Shown one piece after another: positions 1 through 8,002 of a stretch of DNA of 28,691 nucleotides. Source of the DNA: Candidatus Dadabacteria bacterium RIFCSPHIGHO2_12_FULL_53_21. Lineage in GTDB: Bacteria > Desulfobacterota_D > UBA1144 > Nemesobacterales > UBA2774. Each line of letters begins with the position of its first letter. The first letter of the stretch is position 1. The position numbers and the translations under genes were made by a program. The stretch is from the NCBI GenBank assembly GCA_001775255.1, contig MFCJ01000062.1, positions 1-28,691 of the forward strand. Reading direction: 5' to 3'. The notes beneath the pieces are model-generated. The model ran no database searches, was not told the origin of the DNA, and saw only the letters and a program-made list of their open reading frames with translations.

Positions 1-24
1 TCTATCCAACTGAGCTACGGGCGC
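1..24 (-). tRNA. tRNA-Arg, 5' end only (cut by window edge)
   Basis: Read on the minus strand, the bases form a tRNA 5' acceptor strand (GCGCCCG), a TA spacer and a D-arm (GCTC...GGATAGA). This start is typical of bacterial tRNA-Arg. The anticodon lies outside the window, so the isotype is inferred from the 5' half only. Confidence 0.75.
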
Positions 25-478
25 ATGGTAATGTTTACAGATAGTTACACGGAATGTACTAAGTATTATTATTCCCCTTTTCCAGCGATCTTCTAGTACA
101 GAGGAATTTCTAATTTACCTGTACCCTTCCGGCACTTCAACAAGGGGATCGTGAAATGGCCGGACTCCCCAAGAAGGGAGGTGTATATTACGCCCTGTTT
201 TTGGTTAACGGCAAAACCAATAGAACTATTACAGGCTTTCCATTCAGGGCGGGATTAAAGGCCCGTTCGCAGGCAAGGAGCAACTTTAGTTCCGTGACAT
301 ATAGGGAGCCCCGGAGTAAGTATAATCGAAATGTGTCATAAGATCTGACATTTCGGACATTTCTTAATTTGCTCAGCAATAAATAGCTAACTTACATAGG
401 GAGTTATAGTAATACCAATGTGGCATAAAATATGCACATTAAATTATAATGAAATAACGGTATTTGGGGGTGAATTAA
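25..478. other. AT-rich intergenic region
   Basis: About 450 bp without a convincing gene. It is visibly richer in A and T than most of the window. It holds a 61-codon reading frame (156-341) with no recognisable features. A hairpin at 327-355 (arms CGAAAT/ATTTCG plus GTCA/TGAC, loop TAAGATC) spans the end of that frame. The promoter and inverted repeat just before the gene at 479 are listed separately. Confidence 0.5.
417..450 (+). promoter_or_regulatory. promoter with inverted repeat over the -35
   Basis: A perfect -10 hexamer TATAAT lies at 445-450, about 29 bp before the ATG at 479. Just upstream, the arms AATGTGGCATA (417-427) and TATGCACATT (431-440) form an inverted repeat around an AAA loop, with one unpaired G. 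The repeat sits where the -35 should be, and no good -35 is visible, which suggests a regulator-binding site. The regulator is unknown. Confidence 0.45.
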
Positions 479-844
479 ATGGGTAAATTCAATAAAGTTA
501 TTTCAATTATTATGGCAGGCATCATTCTTAGTGTCTTACTTCTACTAAGTTTTTTGTTTGTTCCATTTGCTTTTATTCTCGCTTTTGTTTTACTAGTTGC
601 TGTGTCTTTTTACTTACTAGAAGAAGATCGCAACTTGTCCCATAGGTCCGTAATGAAGTCGTTTTACTGCCCGTTCCGAAAGACGATAGTGGAAGCGAAG
701 TTCCGACCGAGTATTTTTACATATAGGACATACGATGACGTTCTGAAGTGTTCCGCATTCAAAGACAGAGTGAGATGCCAGAAAAGATGCTTGAATATGC
801 CAGAACTCAAATCTGATTCTCAAACAGTTGCTGTCATCCACTGA
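479..844 (+). CDS. small membrane protein with conserved-looking Cys-rich tail
   Basis: A 121-residue protein of unknown function. Residues 7-47 are strongly hydrophobic and probably form two closely spaced membrane segments. The rest is a cytoplasmic-looking basic tail with four cysteines: YCP near residue 62, then LKC, RCQKRCL and a final MPEL. The CP...C...C...C spacing resembles small bacterial cysteine domains that bind metal; this is recalled similarity, not a search result. The start is supported by GGGGGTG eight bases upstream and by a promoter at 417-450. The first half uses AT-rich codons unlike the rest of the window, so recent acquisition is possible. It stands alone and is convergent with the next gene. 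Confidence 0.65.
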   Translation: MGKFNKVISIIMAGIILSVLLLLSFLFVPFAFILAFVLLVAVSFYLLEEDRNLSHRSVMKSFYCPFRKTIVEAKFRPSIFTYRTYDDVLKCSAFKDRVRCQKRCLNMPELKSDSQTVAVIH

Positions 845-916
845 TTCCAGGACCGCCTTAGGGAATCAACCGGCTCCACATGAGTATTTCTTATCATAAC
901 AGTGCGGGTATGGGAG

Positions 917-957
917 CCGAAGCCCCCCTTCGAATCTACTGTTTTCGGTATTTTTTT
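917..957 (+). terminator. possible terminator after the Cys-rich membrane protein gene
   Basis: CCGAA at 917-921 can pair with TTCGG at 944-948, and a run of seven T follows at 951-957. A competing small hairpin CGAAG-CCCCC-CTTCG lies inside. The T run overlaps the stop codon of the convergent gene. The stem is short and the loop long, so this is tentative. Confidence 0.3.
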
Positions 958-1618
958 AAGCCGTTACTTTCCTTCTGCGCATAACGATATATCCGGCTAT
1001 CCCTAAAATTCCCGCCATAGTTATTACACCCCATTGGGAAAGAGTGGGGATGGGCGGCGGTGCAGACGTATAGACAATGCGCTCAAAGGAATCCGACTCA
1101 TTCAGGCCTGTTATCGCTCCGCATCGATATCCCCCATCATCAGACAAGTGCCAGCACAGCCTTTCATCGTTTGCACCGCTGGTATCAGTATCGCAATTCT
1201 CTTTTTGTACGTTGTCCCCTTCTCTGACAAATCCCCATGAGAATACGTCGGTGTCGTTAAAATACCATCCGACACCGTTGGCTACGTGTAGAGAACTGGC
1301 GCTATTACCCGTATCAAAAATGACATCGCTCCGATCACCCTGGGCAAGCAGGGCCAGGGTAGAACTTCCGGTCGGGCTGCAGGACAGCATCAATCGCTCT
1401 CCGGGACAGATCCTTAACACTGTGTCGGCATCCAGTTCGTTAATATAGAGATCCCGGTAACACTCGATCCACCCGCCCCCGGTTACCGTGTCTACAGGCA
1501 CATCTGTTTGTGGCCCGACTGGCAAGAAGGATTGAGCGTTTGCATCAAGAGACCAGATCGCGAGTGTAACACATAGAATAATAACTAATGGGAATAAATT
1601 GATTCCACTTCTCGACAT
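956..1618 (-). CDS. exported protein with IPTL-CTERM sorting signal
   Basis: A 220-residue surface protein of unknown role. The start chosen is the ATG at 1618 because GGAGG lies seven bases upstream; the open frame continues 46 codons further but begins inside a repeat. Residues 1-29 are a signal peptide ending in ANA-QS. The mature part is rich in Gly, Asp, Ser and Trp, with several cysteines (CYRD, ICPG, SCSP, ENCD, LCWH, YRCG) that could form disulfides. The C-terminus is a textbook IPTLxxWG-CTERM tripartite signal: IPTLSQWG at 190-197, a hydrophobic helix at 198-213, then RRRK. In known systems this signal is recognised by exosortase H (XrtH), so the genome should encode one elsewhere. 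Confidence 0.85.
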   Translation of the reverse strand: MSRSGINLFPLVIILCVTLAIWSLDANAQSFLPVGPQTDVPVDTVTGGGWIECYRDLYINELDADTVLRICPGERLMLSCSPTGSSTLALLAQGDRSDVIFDTGNSASSLHVANGVGWYFNDTDVFSWGFVREGDNVQKENCDTDTSGANDERLCWHLSDDGGYRCGAITGLNESDSFERIVYTSAPPPIPTLSQWGVITMAGILGIAGYIVMRRRKVTA

Positions 1619-1753
1619 TTTGCCTCCATTAATTAATAAAGAGTTGCAGGGATTATATAATACTGCGGGCATTTGTGTCAATCTTATGCAGCGGTCAGCA
1701 CACATTGTGTGTTTTACGGTTTCTTCGATGCTCCGTCGTCTCCCCAACCCTGT

Positions 1754-1792
1754 CATTATGAACCTTCGACAAGCACAGAATGAACGGGTTTG
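1754..1792. repeat. TTCGACAAGC-type interspersed repeat, copy 1
   Basis: CATTATG followed by CTTCGACAAGC-CAGAATGAACGGGTT. It matches the copy at 1860-1899 at most positions. The TTCGAC...GAACGG core resembles a short intergenic repeat I recall as common in environmental bacterial genomes; that link is from memory. Confidence 0.6.
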
Positions 1793-1859
1793 GCTGCATT
1801 GCTGATTTTACCTGAGGAGGATGGGAAGTATCGTATACGAGCGCAGGTTCTTTGCTGCA

Positions 1860-1899
1860 CATTATGCGTGCTTCGACAAGCTCAGCACGAACGGGTTGG
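1860..1899. repeat. TTCGACAAGC-type interspersed repeat, copy 2
   Basis: CATTATG followed by CTTCGACAAGCTCAGCACGA and then ACGGGTTGGG. It lies in the same orientation as copy 1, about 106 bp away. The outer ends, TTCG and CGAA, are inverted, giving a partial palindrome as in REP-like elements. It is closer to the common form of this repeat than copy 1. Confidence 0.65.
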
Positions 1900-1944
1900 G
1901 CATTGTTACTGGTTTAAGCGGAATAGGTATGGAAGAATCATAGA

Positions 1945-1961
1945 AACACACTACGTGTGTT
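1945..1961 (-). terminator. hairpin at the receptor gene stop
   Basis: On the minus strand AACACAC and GTGTGTT form a perfect 7-bp stem around a GTA loop, starting inside the stop codon of the TonB receptor gene. The tail TCTATGATTCTT is only moderately T-rich. Position favours a terminator, while the weak T tract lowers confidence. Confidence 0.4.
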
Positions 1962-3888
1962 AGAACGTGAGCCTGATACCGGCTCTCGGGCTTACCCCCG
2001 GCGCGGGGAAGCCTACGAACTGCTCGTACTCCTCGTTGAACAGGTTATCGACGGCGACGTACGCGCTTACCCTCCCGAACGGCGTCCAGGTCAGGGCGAC
2101 GTTGTAAACGTCATAGGGGTCGAGCGTTACGTCCCCGGTCGGTATCGAGGAATCGGGGACGCTCCCCGTAAACACCGCGTCCAGGCTGAACTTGACGGTA
2201 GGGGAAGGACTGTAAAGGAGAGAGAGCTCTCCCCACCACTTCGGGCGGTTCCGAAGCTCTTCGCCCGTGCCCTTTATATCGCTGTCGGCGTAACTCACGC
2301 TCCCGCTCAAGCTTAGCTCTTCCCAGGGGCGGATATTCCCGATAAGCTCGAACCCCTTGACCGTCACCCTGGAGCGGTTGACGAGAATAGGCGGCGGCCC
2401 TTCCTCGAAGTCTATGAGGTTCTTGAACTCGTTGTAATAGACGTTGAACTGAGCGCCGAGCTTGTCGTCCCATAGATTCTGGGTTATTCCGAGGTCGAGG
2501 CTCCTGCTCTCTTCGGGCACGAGGTCGGGGTTCCCGACTATCGGGTTCGCGAGTGAGAAGAAGGACGGGAGCTTGAACCCTTCCCCCCAGCTCCCCCGGA
2601 GTATCGTATCGGTCGCGGCGATTTTATAGGATACGCCCGCCCTCGGGCTGAAGGCCGGGTCAAACCCTTCCGGGAAGTCCTCCCTCGCGCCAAGCACGAC
2701 GTAAAGGTTCTCTACCATGCCGAACTGCAGTTCCAGATAAGGGGACAATATGTATCTGCTGAGGTCGAAATCAGCGGGCAGGGGGAATTCGCCGAGGATC
2801 ATCCCGCGGCTCGACCCGTCCTGGAATTCCGCCTCGAACCCCGCCACAACATCGAGGCCTGGATATGCGGAGAATGTGCTCGTAATATTCGCGTCGTAGT
2901 TTTTATATTCACTGTCGGATTCGTTGGGAGGTATACCGAAAGGGTCACGCTCGCCTGGCGCCACGCCCGGGGACGAGAACTTTTCTTTAGTATTGTAATA
3001 ACTTAGTTTGATGCCGTACTCCCACCATAGGGCGGGGCTGTGTGTATAGCCGAGGCCGAGGAGGAGCTGGTCTATGTTCCTGTCGTCCGTAGCGCGGAGT
3101 ACCGCGAATTCGGGGCCGCCGCTGTCGTCAGGGAAGCTCGTGCTGTCTATGTGCGAATACCTGAAAGTGGACGTTATCTCCATATCGTCCCTGTTAATCA
3201 ATCCCAGGTTCGCGGTCACGCTCGGGCTTTTGAACGTGCTCCCCTCCACCTGCTCCCCGTCGTCGAGCCATGAGCCCGTGACGGAGTAATCGTAGTATGG
3301 TCCCGCGCCCGAGAAACCGCCCAGGAACTGATACTGCCCGTATCTCCCCGCCATAGCTTCGGCAGTCGCTTTCGGCTTCCCCTCGCCCTTCTTCGTGATG
3401 ATGTTGATTACGCCGCTCAGGGCGTCAGAGCCGTAGAGGGACGACATCGGATCGCGCACGATCTCGATGCGCTCGATGTTGTCGGTGCTGAGCGCCGAGA
3501 AATCGAACGACCCGCCCCGGCTGTTCGTGGGGTCGTTCACCTTCACCCCGTCAATGAGGACGAGCGTGAAGTTGGGATCTCCGCCTCGTATATAGACCGA
3601 CGTCACCCCTCCCCGGGACGCGGGCTGATCGACGTAGAGCCCGGGGACCTGTTCCAGAAGCTCTCCCACGCTCACCGCATGACTCGCCTCGATCTCCTCC
3701 CCGGTTATGACCGTGACGCTCCCCGTGCTCTTGCTGAGCTCAGCCGGGTACGCAGTCCCGGTTACGACGACAGGGTCGAGTGTCTCCGGGTGTGAGAGAC
3801 CGGGGCTTTCCTCCTGCCCTGACGAAGAGGCCGTGTAAAGAATTAGCACACCGCATATCGATATGGATAGTAAAAATTTATTTCTCAT
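1960..3888 (-). CDS. TonB-dependent outer-membrane receptor (BtuB-like)
   Basis: A 642-residue outer-membrane transporter powered through TonB. A signal peptide covers residues 1-24. A TonB-box-like segment (LDPVVVTGT, 37-45) follows, then the plug domain (about 52-168) with RGGDPNFTLVLIDGVKVND and RIEIVRDPMSSLYGSDALSG. The remainder is a beta barrel ending in the expected aromatic residue (RLTF). Length and motifs fit the BtuB/CirA family. BtuB imports cobalamin, but substrate cannot be read from sequence. No cobalamin riboswitch is visible in the 158-bp leader. It lies downstream of two PQQ-type dehydrogenase genes on the same strand, so PQQ, a sugar or a metal are alternative substrates. 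The window also encodes a B12-dependent NrdJ, so cobalamin remains plausible. Confidence 0.9.
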   Translation of the reverse strand: MRNKFLLSISICGVLILYTASSSGQEESPGLSHPETLDPVVVTGTAYPAELSKSTGSVTVITGEEIEASHAVSVGELLEQVPGLYVDQPASRGGVTSVYIRGGDPNFTLVLIDGVKVNDPTNSRGGSFDFSALSTDNIERIEIVRDPMSSLYGSDALSGVINIITKKGEGKPKATAEAMAGRYGQYQFLGGFSGAGPYYDYSVTGSWLDDGEQVEGSTFKSPSVTANLGLINRDDMEITSTFRYSHIDSTSFPDDSGGPEFAVLRATDDRNIDQLLLGLGYTHSPALWWEYGIKLSYYNTKEKFSSPGVAPGERDPFGIPPNESDSEYKNYDANITSTFSAYPGLDVVAGFEAEFQDGSSRGMILGEFPLPADFDLSRYILSPYLELQFGMVENLYVVLGAREDFPEGFDPAFSPRAGVSYKIAATDTILRGSWGEGFKLPSFFSLANPIVGNPDLVPEESRSLDLGITQNLWDDKLGAQFNVYYNEFKNLIDFEEGPPPILVNRSRVTVKGFELIGNIRPWEELSLSGSVSYADSDIKGTGEELRNRPKWWGELSLLYSPSPTVKFSLDAVFTGSVPDSSIPTGDVTLDPYDVYNVALTWTPFGRVSAYVAVDNLFNEEYEQFVGFPAPGVSPRAGIRLTF

Positions 3889-4046
3889 ACTATCGCCATA
3901 AGCGGAGTTACGCCGGATTAAGCAACTCCGGGTCCGCCCGCATGATGATATTTCGTAAACCTATATTAGTAAAGGCGTGCGGGGACGATGCGGGGGGTTA
4001 CCGCCGCCTTGTTTATATAGTATGCAGCTGCATTCGAGCGGGGGAT

Positions 4047-5846
4047 CTATTTCTGCCTTTTGATAAACGTGTAGCCGCCCGCGATTACAAGGGCTATGGC
4101 AAACCCCAGGAGAAAAGAATAGGCCAGATGCCTGAATCTGAACTCGGGAATCACTTTATGTAGTTTCCGCCACATCCGGACCCTCCAAGCAGGCTCGTCG
4201 GGGACCAGGAACATGGATAATATTTCCGATTCTTCTTCGTCGATTCCGAGATTGGGCATCTGAGAATAAGGATTATCGAATTTGGGCTCGACAATATGGT
4301 ATTTTACCCAGGTCCTGACCTTTTCAATACCCTTTTTCCTCACGACTTCCGACCTTTCTTCTCTGTAGCTTTTATAAGGTTCGGTCTCCTGACTGTCGAG
4401 CTCCTTCACACTCTTTATGTATTCATCGCTTGAGAGCCTGCCGCTGATACTCGAAAAGAGCAATTCGCTGTCGAGGCTGGGGCCTGCTTTTCCCCAATCG
4501 TTCTCGCCGTACGTGTGGCAGCCGTAGCAGCCGCGCTCTTCGAGGAGTCTGGGCGCGCTCGTCTCGTTACCCAGAGTATAAGGGTGCTTGCTTTCCGGGT
4601 CATAGGACACCTTGAACACGACGCTCCTGCCGTCCGAAATGGGCATAATAGGAACGAAGTAAAGCCCGTCGGGGCCGATTGCTAACCCGACGAGCGATTG
4701 AAAACCCGAACCACTGTACCTGAGAAACGTCGAGGGCGGGCTGAGAACCTTGTTTTGCTTGAAGCTGTAATCCAGCGTGACCACACTCCGTCCTTTGATT
4801 GCAGTCACATCGTCTTCAGGGTCGCCGCATATTGCTTGATAAAATTTCCCCCTGAACCGTTCGGGGAAGATATTCAGGCCCTCCGGGTAAAAATCGAGCT
4901 GTGCCACACCGGCAGCCGGCACGAATACAACGTCCGCATTCGTAGCTATGCTCATATCCGAACCGTCCCAGAGGTAGTTCCCCCCTTTATGAACTTCAAT
5001 GAACCTGTCCACCAAAGGGCCGTTGTCCGCGACGAAAACGCGCCCGTCTACTATCTTGAGCCCGAAGGGGTTCCTGAAACCGATTGCCCACACATAGTTC
5101 CTGGCTTTCGTAATATCGTCATCGACGTAATAGGGGTTCGACCTTACGGGTTTGCCGCCGAGGGTCATACGGAGAATTTTTCCGAGAACGGAATTTTCAT
5201 CCTGGCTCCTAAAGTAATTGCGAGTTCCGGGATAAATTAAGAACCCGTCTCCGACCGATACGAACAGGGTGTTTTCATAGACCTGACAGGGGCCAATCTG
5301 GTGGGAGGGGCTTGAGCCTTCCCTCGATAATACATCCGTGAACGTGGTCATTGAGAGGGGCTTCTGTGAAAACGTACCGGGCGTGGAATCGAACCTCGCG
5401 ATATTGTTCCGCAAAATATTATTCTCGTCCTGGTAAACGAAGGTAACAAAGACGTACCCGTTTTCGGGGTCGAGGCATATGCCTGTAAGGCCGTTCTCCC
5501 CGGAGGCGTTGGGCAGCTCCTTCGGAGGAGTGAAATTGATGAAATCCTCGGCAAACGTATAAACGCTTCTGTCGTTAGTGACGACTTTAACCCTCCCCCT
5601 CAGCTCGGTTACGAAGTATAGGGGGTCCTTGGGGCCGCTCCCCGGCTCGGGGACGAAAGCGATGGAGACGGGGAAATGGTACCCCTCGGTGTCTATGGCT
5701 ATATCGAAATCCTCTTCGAGAGACCATTCTCTCCTCCAGTCATTACTATTTTCATCGGCCCGCAAGAATAAAGGATGAAACAGTAATAACAAAAGTAAAA
5801 ATATGAAAACTCCGGCCCGGAGAATCATGGAGTACTCAATCGTCAT
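4047..5846 (-). CDS. membrane-anchored PQQ-type sugar dehydrogenase/cytochrome c fusion (copy B)
   Basis: A 599-residue extracytoplasmic oxidoreductase. Residues 1-30 are a signal sequence. Residues about 45-415 form a glucose/sorbosone dehydrogenase beta propeller, with the family His (SHQIG, His182, the expected catalytic base) and GFRNPFGL (257-263). A cytochrome c domain follows: heme motif CYGCH (440-444) and probable axial Met530 (SQMPNLG). A C-terminal helix (573-594) followed by KRQK would anchor it facing the periplasm. Known soluble relatives use PQQ and Ca2+ to oxidise aldoses; here the fused heme would accept the electrons. The cofactor and substrate are inferred. It is 179 bp downstream of a paralogue at 6026-7843 and 158 bp upstream of the TonB receptor gene. 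No clear ribosome binding site is visible; an internal Met7 start is possible. Confidence 0.88.
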   Translation of the reverse strand: MTIEYSMILRAGVFIFLLLLLLFHPLFLRADENSNDWRREWSLEEDFDIAIDTEGYHFPVSIAFVPEPGSGPKDPLYFVTELRGRVKVVTNDRSVYTFAEDFINFTPPKELPNASGENGLTGICLDPENGYVFVTFVYQDENNILRNNIARFDSTPGTFSQKPLSMTTFTDVLSREGSSPSHQIGPCQVYENTLFVSVGDGFLIYPGTRNYFRSQDENSVLGKILRMTLGGKPVRSNPYYVDDDITKARNYVWAIGFRNPFGLKIVDGRVFVADNGPLVDRFIEVHKGGNYLWDGSDMSIATNADVVFVPAAGVAQLDFYPEGLNIFPERFRGKFYQAICGDPEDDVTAIKGRSVVTLDYSFKQNKVLSPPSTFLRYSGSGFQSLVGLAIGPDGLYFVPIMPISDGRSVVFKVSYDPESKHPYTLGNETSAPRLLEERGCYGCHTYGENDWGKAGPSLDSELLFSSISGRLSSDEYIKSVKELDSQETEPYKSYREERSEVVRKKGIEKVRTWVKYHIVEPKFDNPYSQMPNLGIDEEESEILSMFLVPDEPAWRVRMWRKLHKVIPEFRFRHLAYSFLLGFAIALVIAGGYTFIKRQK

Positions 5847-6025
5847 CGTCGTATTAAACGTTCATTACAAAATGGTGGTCGATATTAAATAATACCGCCG
5901 CAATGTATCCGTAATCCTGTATTGGCGAGATTCCCTCCCGGATTCAATATGAACTATACAGTCAAAGGATGCAAATAATCGCGTGCGTATGCCCGGATTG
6001 ACGCCGGATACCGCCTGTCGAAAGA

Positions 6026-7843
6026 TCAACGGCGCACTCTTTTTCGAAACACCGAATAACCGCCCAGAAGGAGGAGTGACAACGAAAACCCGAGCGCGAA
6101 GGAATATACGAGGTATCTGTACTTCAGCTCCGGAATGAAATGTTTCATAAACCTCCTCACACGCATATCCAGCCTGTTATCATCGACCCTCTCTTCACTC
6201 AAGAGGAAGTCAACGACCATCTCTGCGTTACGCTCCCTAATTCCCATATTCGGCATGCGCGCGTGAGGGTTATCGAACCTGGGCTCCATAATACGGTACT
6301 TCATCCAGGTACTGATCTTATCGAGTCCCCGTTTCTCCAGAACCTCCCTCCTGGCTTCTTTGAAGCTCCTGAAGGGCTCCCGGTCCATCTTGTCGAGTTC
6401 GCTTACGAACTCGGAATATTCCGGTGACGTTATTCTCTCTTCTATCCTTGCGATCAAAGCATCTTTATCAAGACTCGGACCGTCTCCCCCCAATCCGTGT
6501 CCTTCAAACGTATGGCATGTGAGACAACCGCGGTCCTTAATAAAACCGAAGGTGTTCGTGACATTCTCCAGACCCTGAGGATAGCGGCTGCCCTTCTCAT
6601 AGACGATTTTGAGGACGTAACTCCTTCCCGAGGCATCGGGGTAAAGCGGGAGGAAATATAGACCGTCCGGGCCTGCACCGAGGCCGACTACCATCTGTAG
6701 TCCCTCGCCCCTGTACTTTAACAGGTAATTCGGAGGGCTGAGTATTTCATTATCCCCGAATCCGTATCTGAGACCGACTATACCCCTGTCAGCATCCCTT
6801 ATTACTTCCGTGCTCGGGAATCCGCATAGCGTTAGATAAAACCTTCCCCTGTACTCCTCCGGGAAAATTGCTGAATCTTCGGGAAGGAAGTCGAGCTGTG
6901 TCACTCCGGTTGCAGGGGACAAAACCTGCAGCGAATTAGCCCCGATACTCCAGTTGGTCCCGTCCCAGAGGTAGTCCTCCCCTTCGCGCACCTCGGTAAA
7001 TCTGTCAACAGACGGGCCGTTGTCGGCAACGAACACACGCCCGTTGACTACCTTGAGCCCGAAAGGGTTCCTGAACCCCTTGGCCCAGACATAATTCCTC
7101 GCTTTCCCGGTGTCGCCGTCAACGTAATAGGGGTTCGACCCGAGGGGCTTCCCATCGAGGGTCATACGGAGTATCTTTCCGAGTACGGAGTCGATGCTCC
7201 GGCTCGTATTATGTCCATCCGGGCCGACGTTGAAAACGGTATATCCGTCACCCACCCCTACGTAGAGCGTTTCTTTATCGACCTGGCACGGTCCTATCTG
7301 ATGGGACAATCCGGTTACCGCGTCATAAAAGATATCCGTAAATGCGAGCTTAGAACTTGGCTCCAGAGAAAACGTTTCCGGTTCGGATTGGAACCTCACT
7401 ACATTGTTCCTGAGGACTTTATCGTCGTCCTCATATGCGAATGTAATAAAAACATATCCGTGAACGGGGTCGAGGCAGATACCGGTGAGCCCGCCTTCCC
7501 CGGACTGGGAAGGCAGTTCCTGCATGGGCTTAAATCGGAAGATGTCTTCGGCGAACGTGTAAACGCTCCTGTCGTTCGTGACGACCTTAACCCTCCCCCT
7601 GAGCTCGGTTACGAAGTAGAGGGGGTCCTTGGGGCCGTTCCCCGGCTCGGGGACGAACGCGATGGAGACGGGGAAACTGTACCCCTCGGTATCTATGGCT
7701 ATATCGAAATCCTCCCGTAGACCCCAATCGTTCCTCCAGTCATGATTTTCATCGGCCGCGCAGGGATGGCAATAGACGGCGAGAACGACGAATAAGGATG
7801 CTAAGACCCCCGCTTTATAAATTACAGAGATATAATGATTCAT
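6026..7843 (-). CDS. membrane-anchored PQQ-type sugar dehydrogenase/cytochrome c fusion (copy A)
   Basis: A 605-residue paralogue of the protein at 4047-5846 with the same architecture: signal sequence 1-30, dehydrogenase propeller about 44-415, His181 in SHQIG, GFRNPFGL at 257-263, heme motif CLTCH (440-444), Met530 in ARMPNMG, and a C-terminal helix (about 578-597) followed by a basic tail. The two align almost without gaps. They differ most in the C-terminal linker and in the loops around residues 200-215 and 300-310, which could shape the substrate pocket. Residues 44-100 are nearly identical to copy B at both protein and DNA level. Having both heme and membrane anchor suggests direct delivery of electrons to the respiratory chain. 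It is probably the first gene of the dehydrogenase-dehydrogenase-receptor cluster. Confidence 0.88.
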   Translation of the reverse strand: MNHYISVIYKAGVLASLFVVLAVYCHPCAADENHDWRNDWGLREDFDIAIDTEGYSFPVSIAFVPEPGNGPKDPLYFVTELRGRVKVVTNDRSVYTFAEDIFRFKPMQELPSQSGEGGLTGICLDPVHGYVFITFAYEDDDKVLRNNVVRFQSEPETFSLEPSSKLAFTDIFYDAVTGLSHQIGPCQVDKETLYVGVGDGYTVFNVGPDGHNTSRSIDSVLGKILRMTLDGKPLGSNPYYVDGDTGKARNYVWAKGFRNPFGLKVVNGRVFVADNGPSVDRFTEVREGEDYLWDGTNWSIGANSLQVLSPATGVTQLDFLPEDSAIFPEEYRGRFYLTLCGFPSTEVIRDADRGIVGLRYGFGDNEILSPPNYLLKYRGEGLQMVVGLGAGPDGLYFLPLYPDASGRSYVLKIVYEKGSRYPQGLENVTNTFGFIKDRGCLTCHTFEGHGLGGDGPSLDKDALIARIEERITSPEYSEFVSELDKMDREPFRSFKEARREVLEKRGLDKISTWMKYRIMEPRFDNPHARMPNMGIRERNAEMVVDFLLSEERVDDNRLDMRVRRFMKHFIPELKYRYLVYSFALGFSLSLLLLGGYSVFRKRVRR

Positions 7844-7980
7844 ATTAGATATCAGTCATGCCGCAGCCGGGAGTCCTTTCACCTCCATGAATATTAACTA
7901 TATTGGAATGGTGTGTAAATCGGGGTTCTGCCGGATTATATGGACTTTCCCTCCAGCTAATGAACGGGCAAAAATGGGGT

Positions 7981-7986
7981 TATAAT
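7981..7986 (+). promoter_or_regulatory. -10 element before the PilZ gene
   Basis: A perfect TATAAT lies 17 bp before the ATG at 8003, followed by GAGG as a ribosome binding site. No convincing -35 is visible 16-18 bp upstream. The leader would be very short. Confidence 0.35.
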
Positions 7987-8002
7987 TGGCCGAGGCATCA
8001 TT

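Larger units (their letters stand above)
1619..1959. other. intergenic region with interspersed repeats
   Basis: About 340 bp with no gene. It contains two diverged copies of a short repeat (listed separately) and a hairpin just after the receptor gene stop. Nothing else is recognisable. Confidence 0.6.

Noticed and set aside
156..341. 61-codon plus-strand frame with AAGGGG upstream
   Set aside because: No recognisable domain, signal or membrane segment, and a hairpin crosses its end. It could be real but there is no positive support beyond a weak ribosome binding site.
1..955. Integrative element at the tRNA-Arg gene
   Set aside because: The AT-rich region lies on the 5' side of the tRNA, no integrase gene is present, and no repeated tRNA 3' end (att site) can be seen.
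1619..1756. 46-codon extension of the IPTL-CTERM gene
   Set aside because: The upstream start lies at an interspersed repeat, and the internal ATG has GGAGG at proper spacing followed by a normal signal peptide.
3889..4046. Possible cobalamin riboswitch before the TonB receptor gene
   Set aside because: The expected B12-box elements are not visible. The region holds only GC-rich inverted repeats (for example GGCG...CGCC at 3973-4009 and CGGAGTT/AACTCCG at 3903-3930).
4698..5240. 180-codon plus-strand frame
   Set aside because: Antisense shadow of dehydrogenase copy B.
6026..7843. Pseudogenisation of one dehydrogenase copy
   Set aside because: Both copies are full length, keep the His, the heme motif, the distal Met and the anchor, and show no frameshift.
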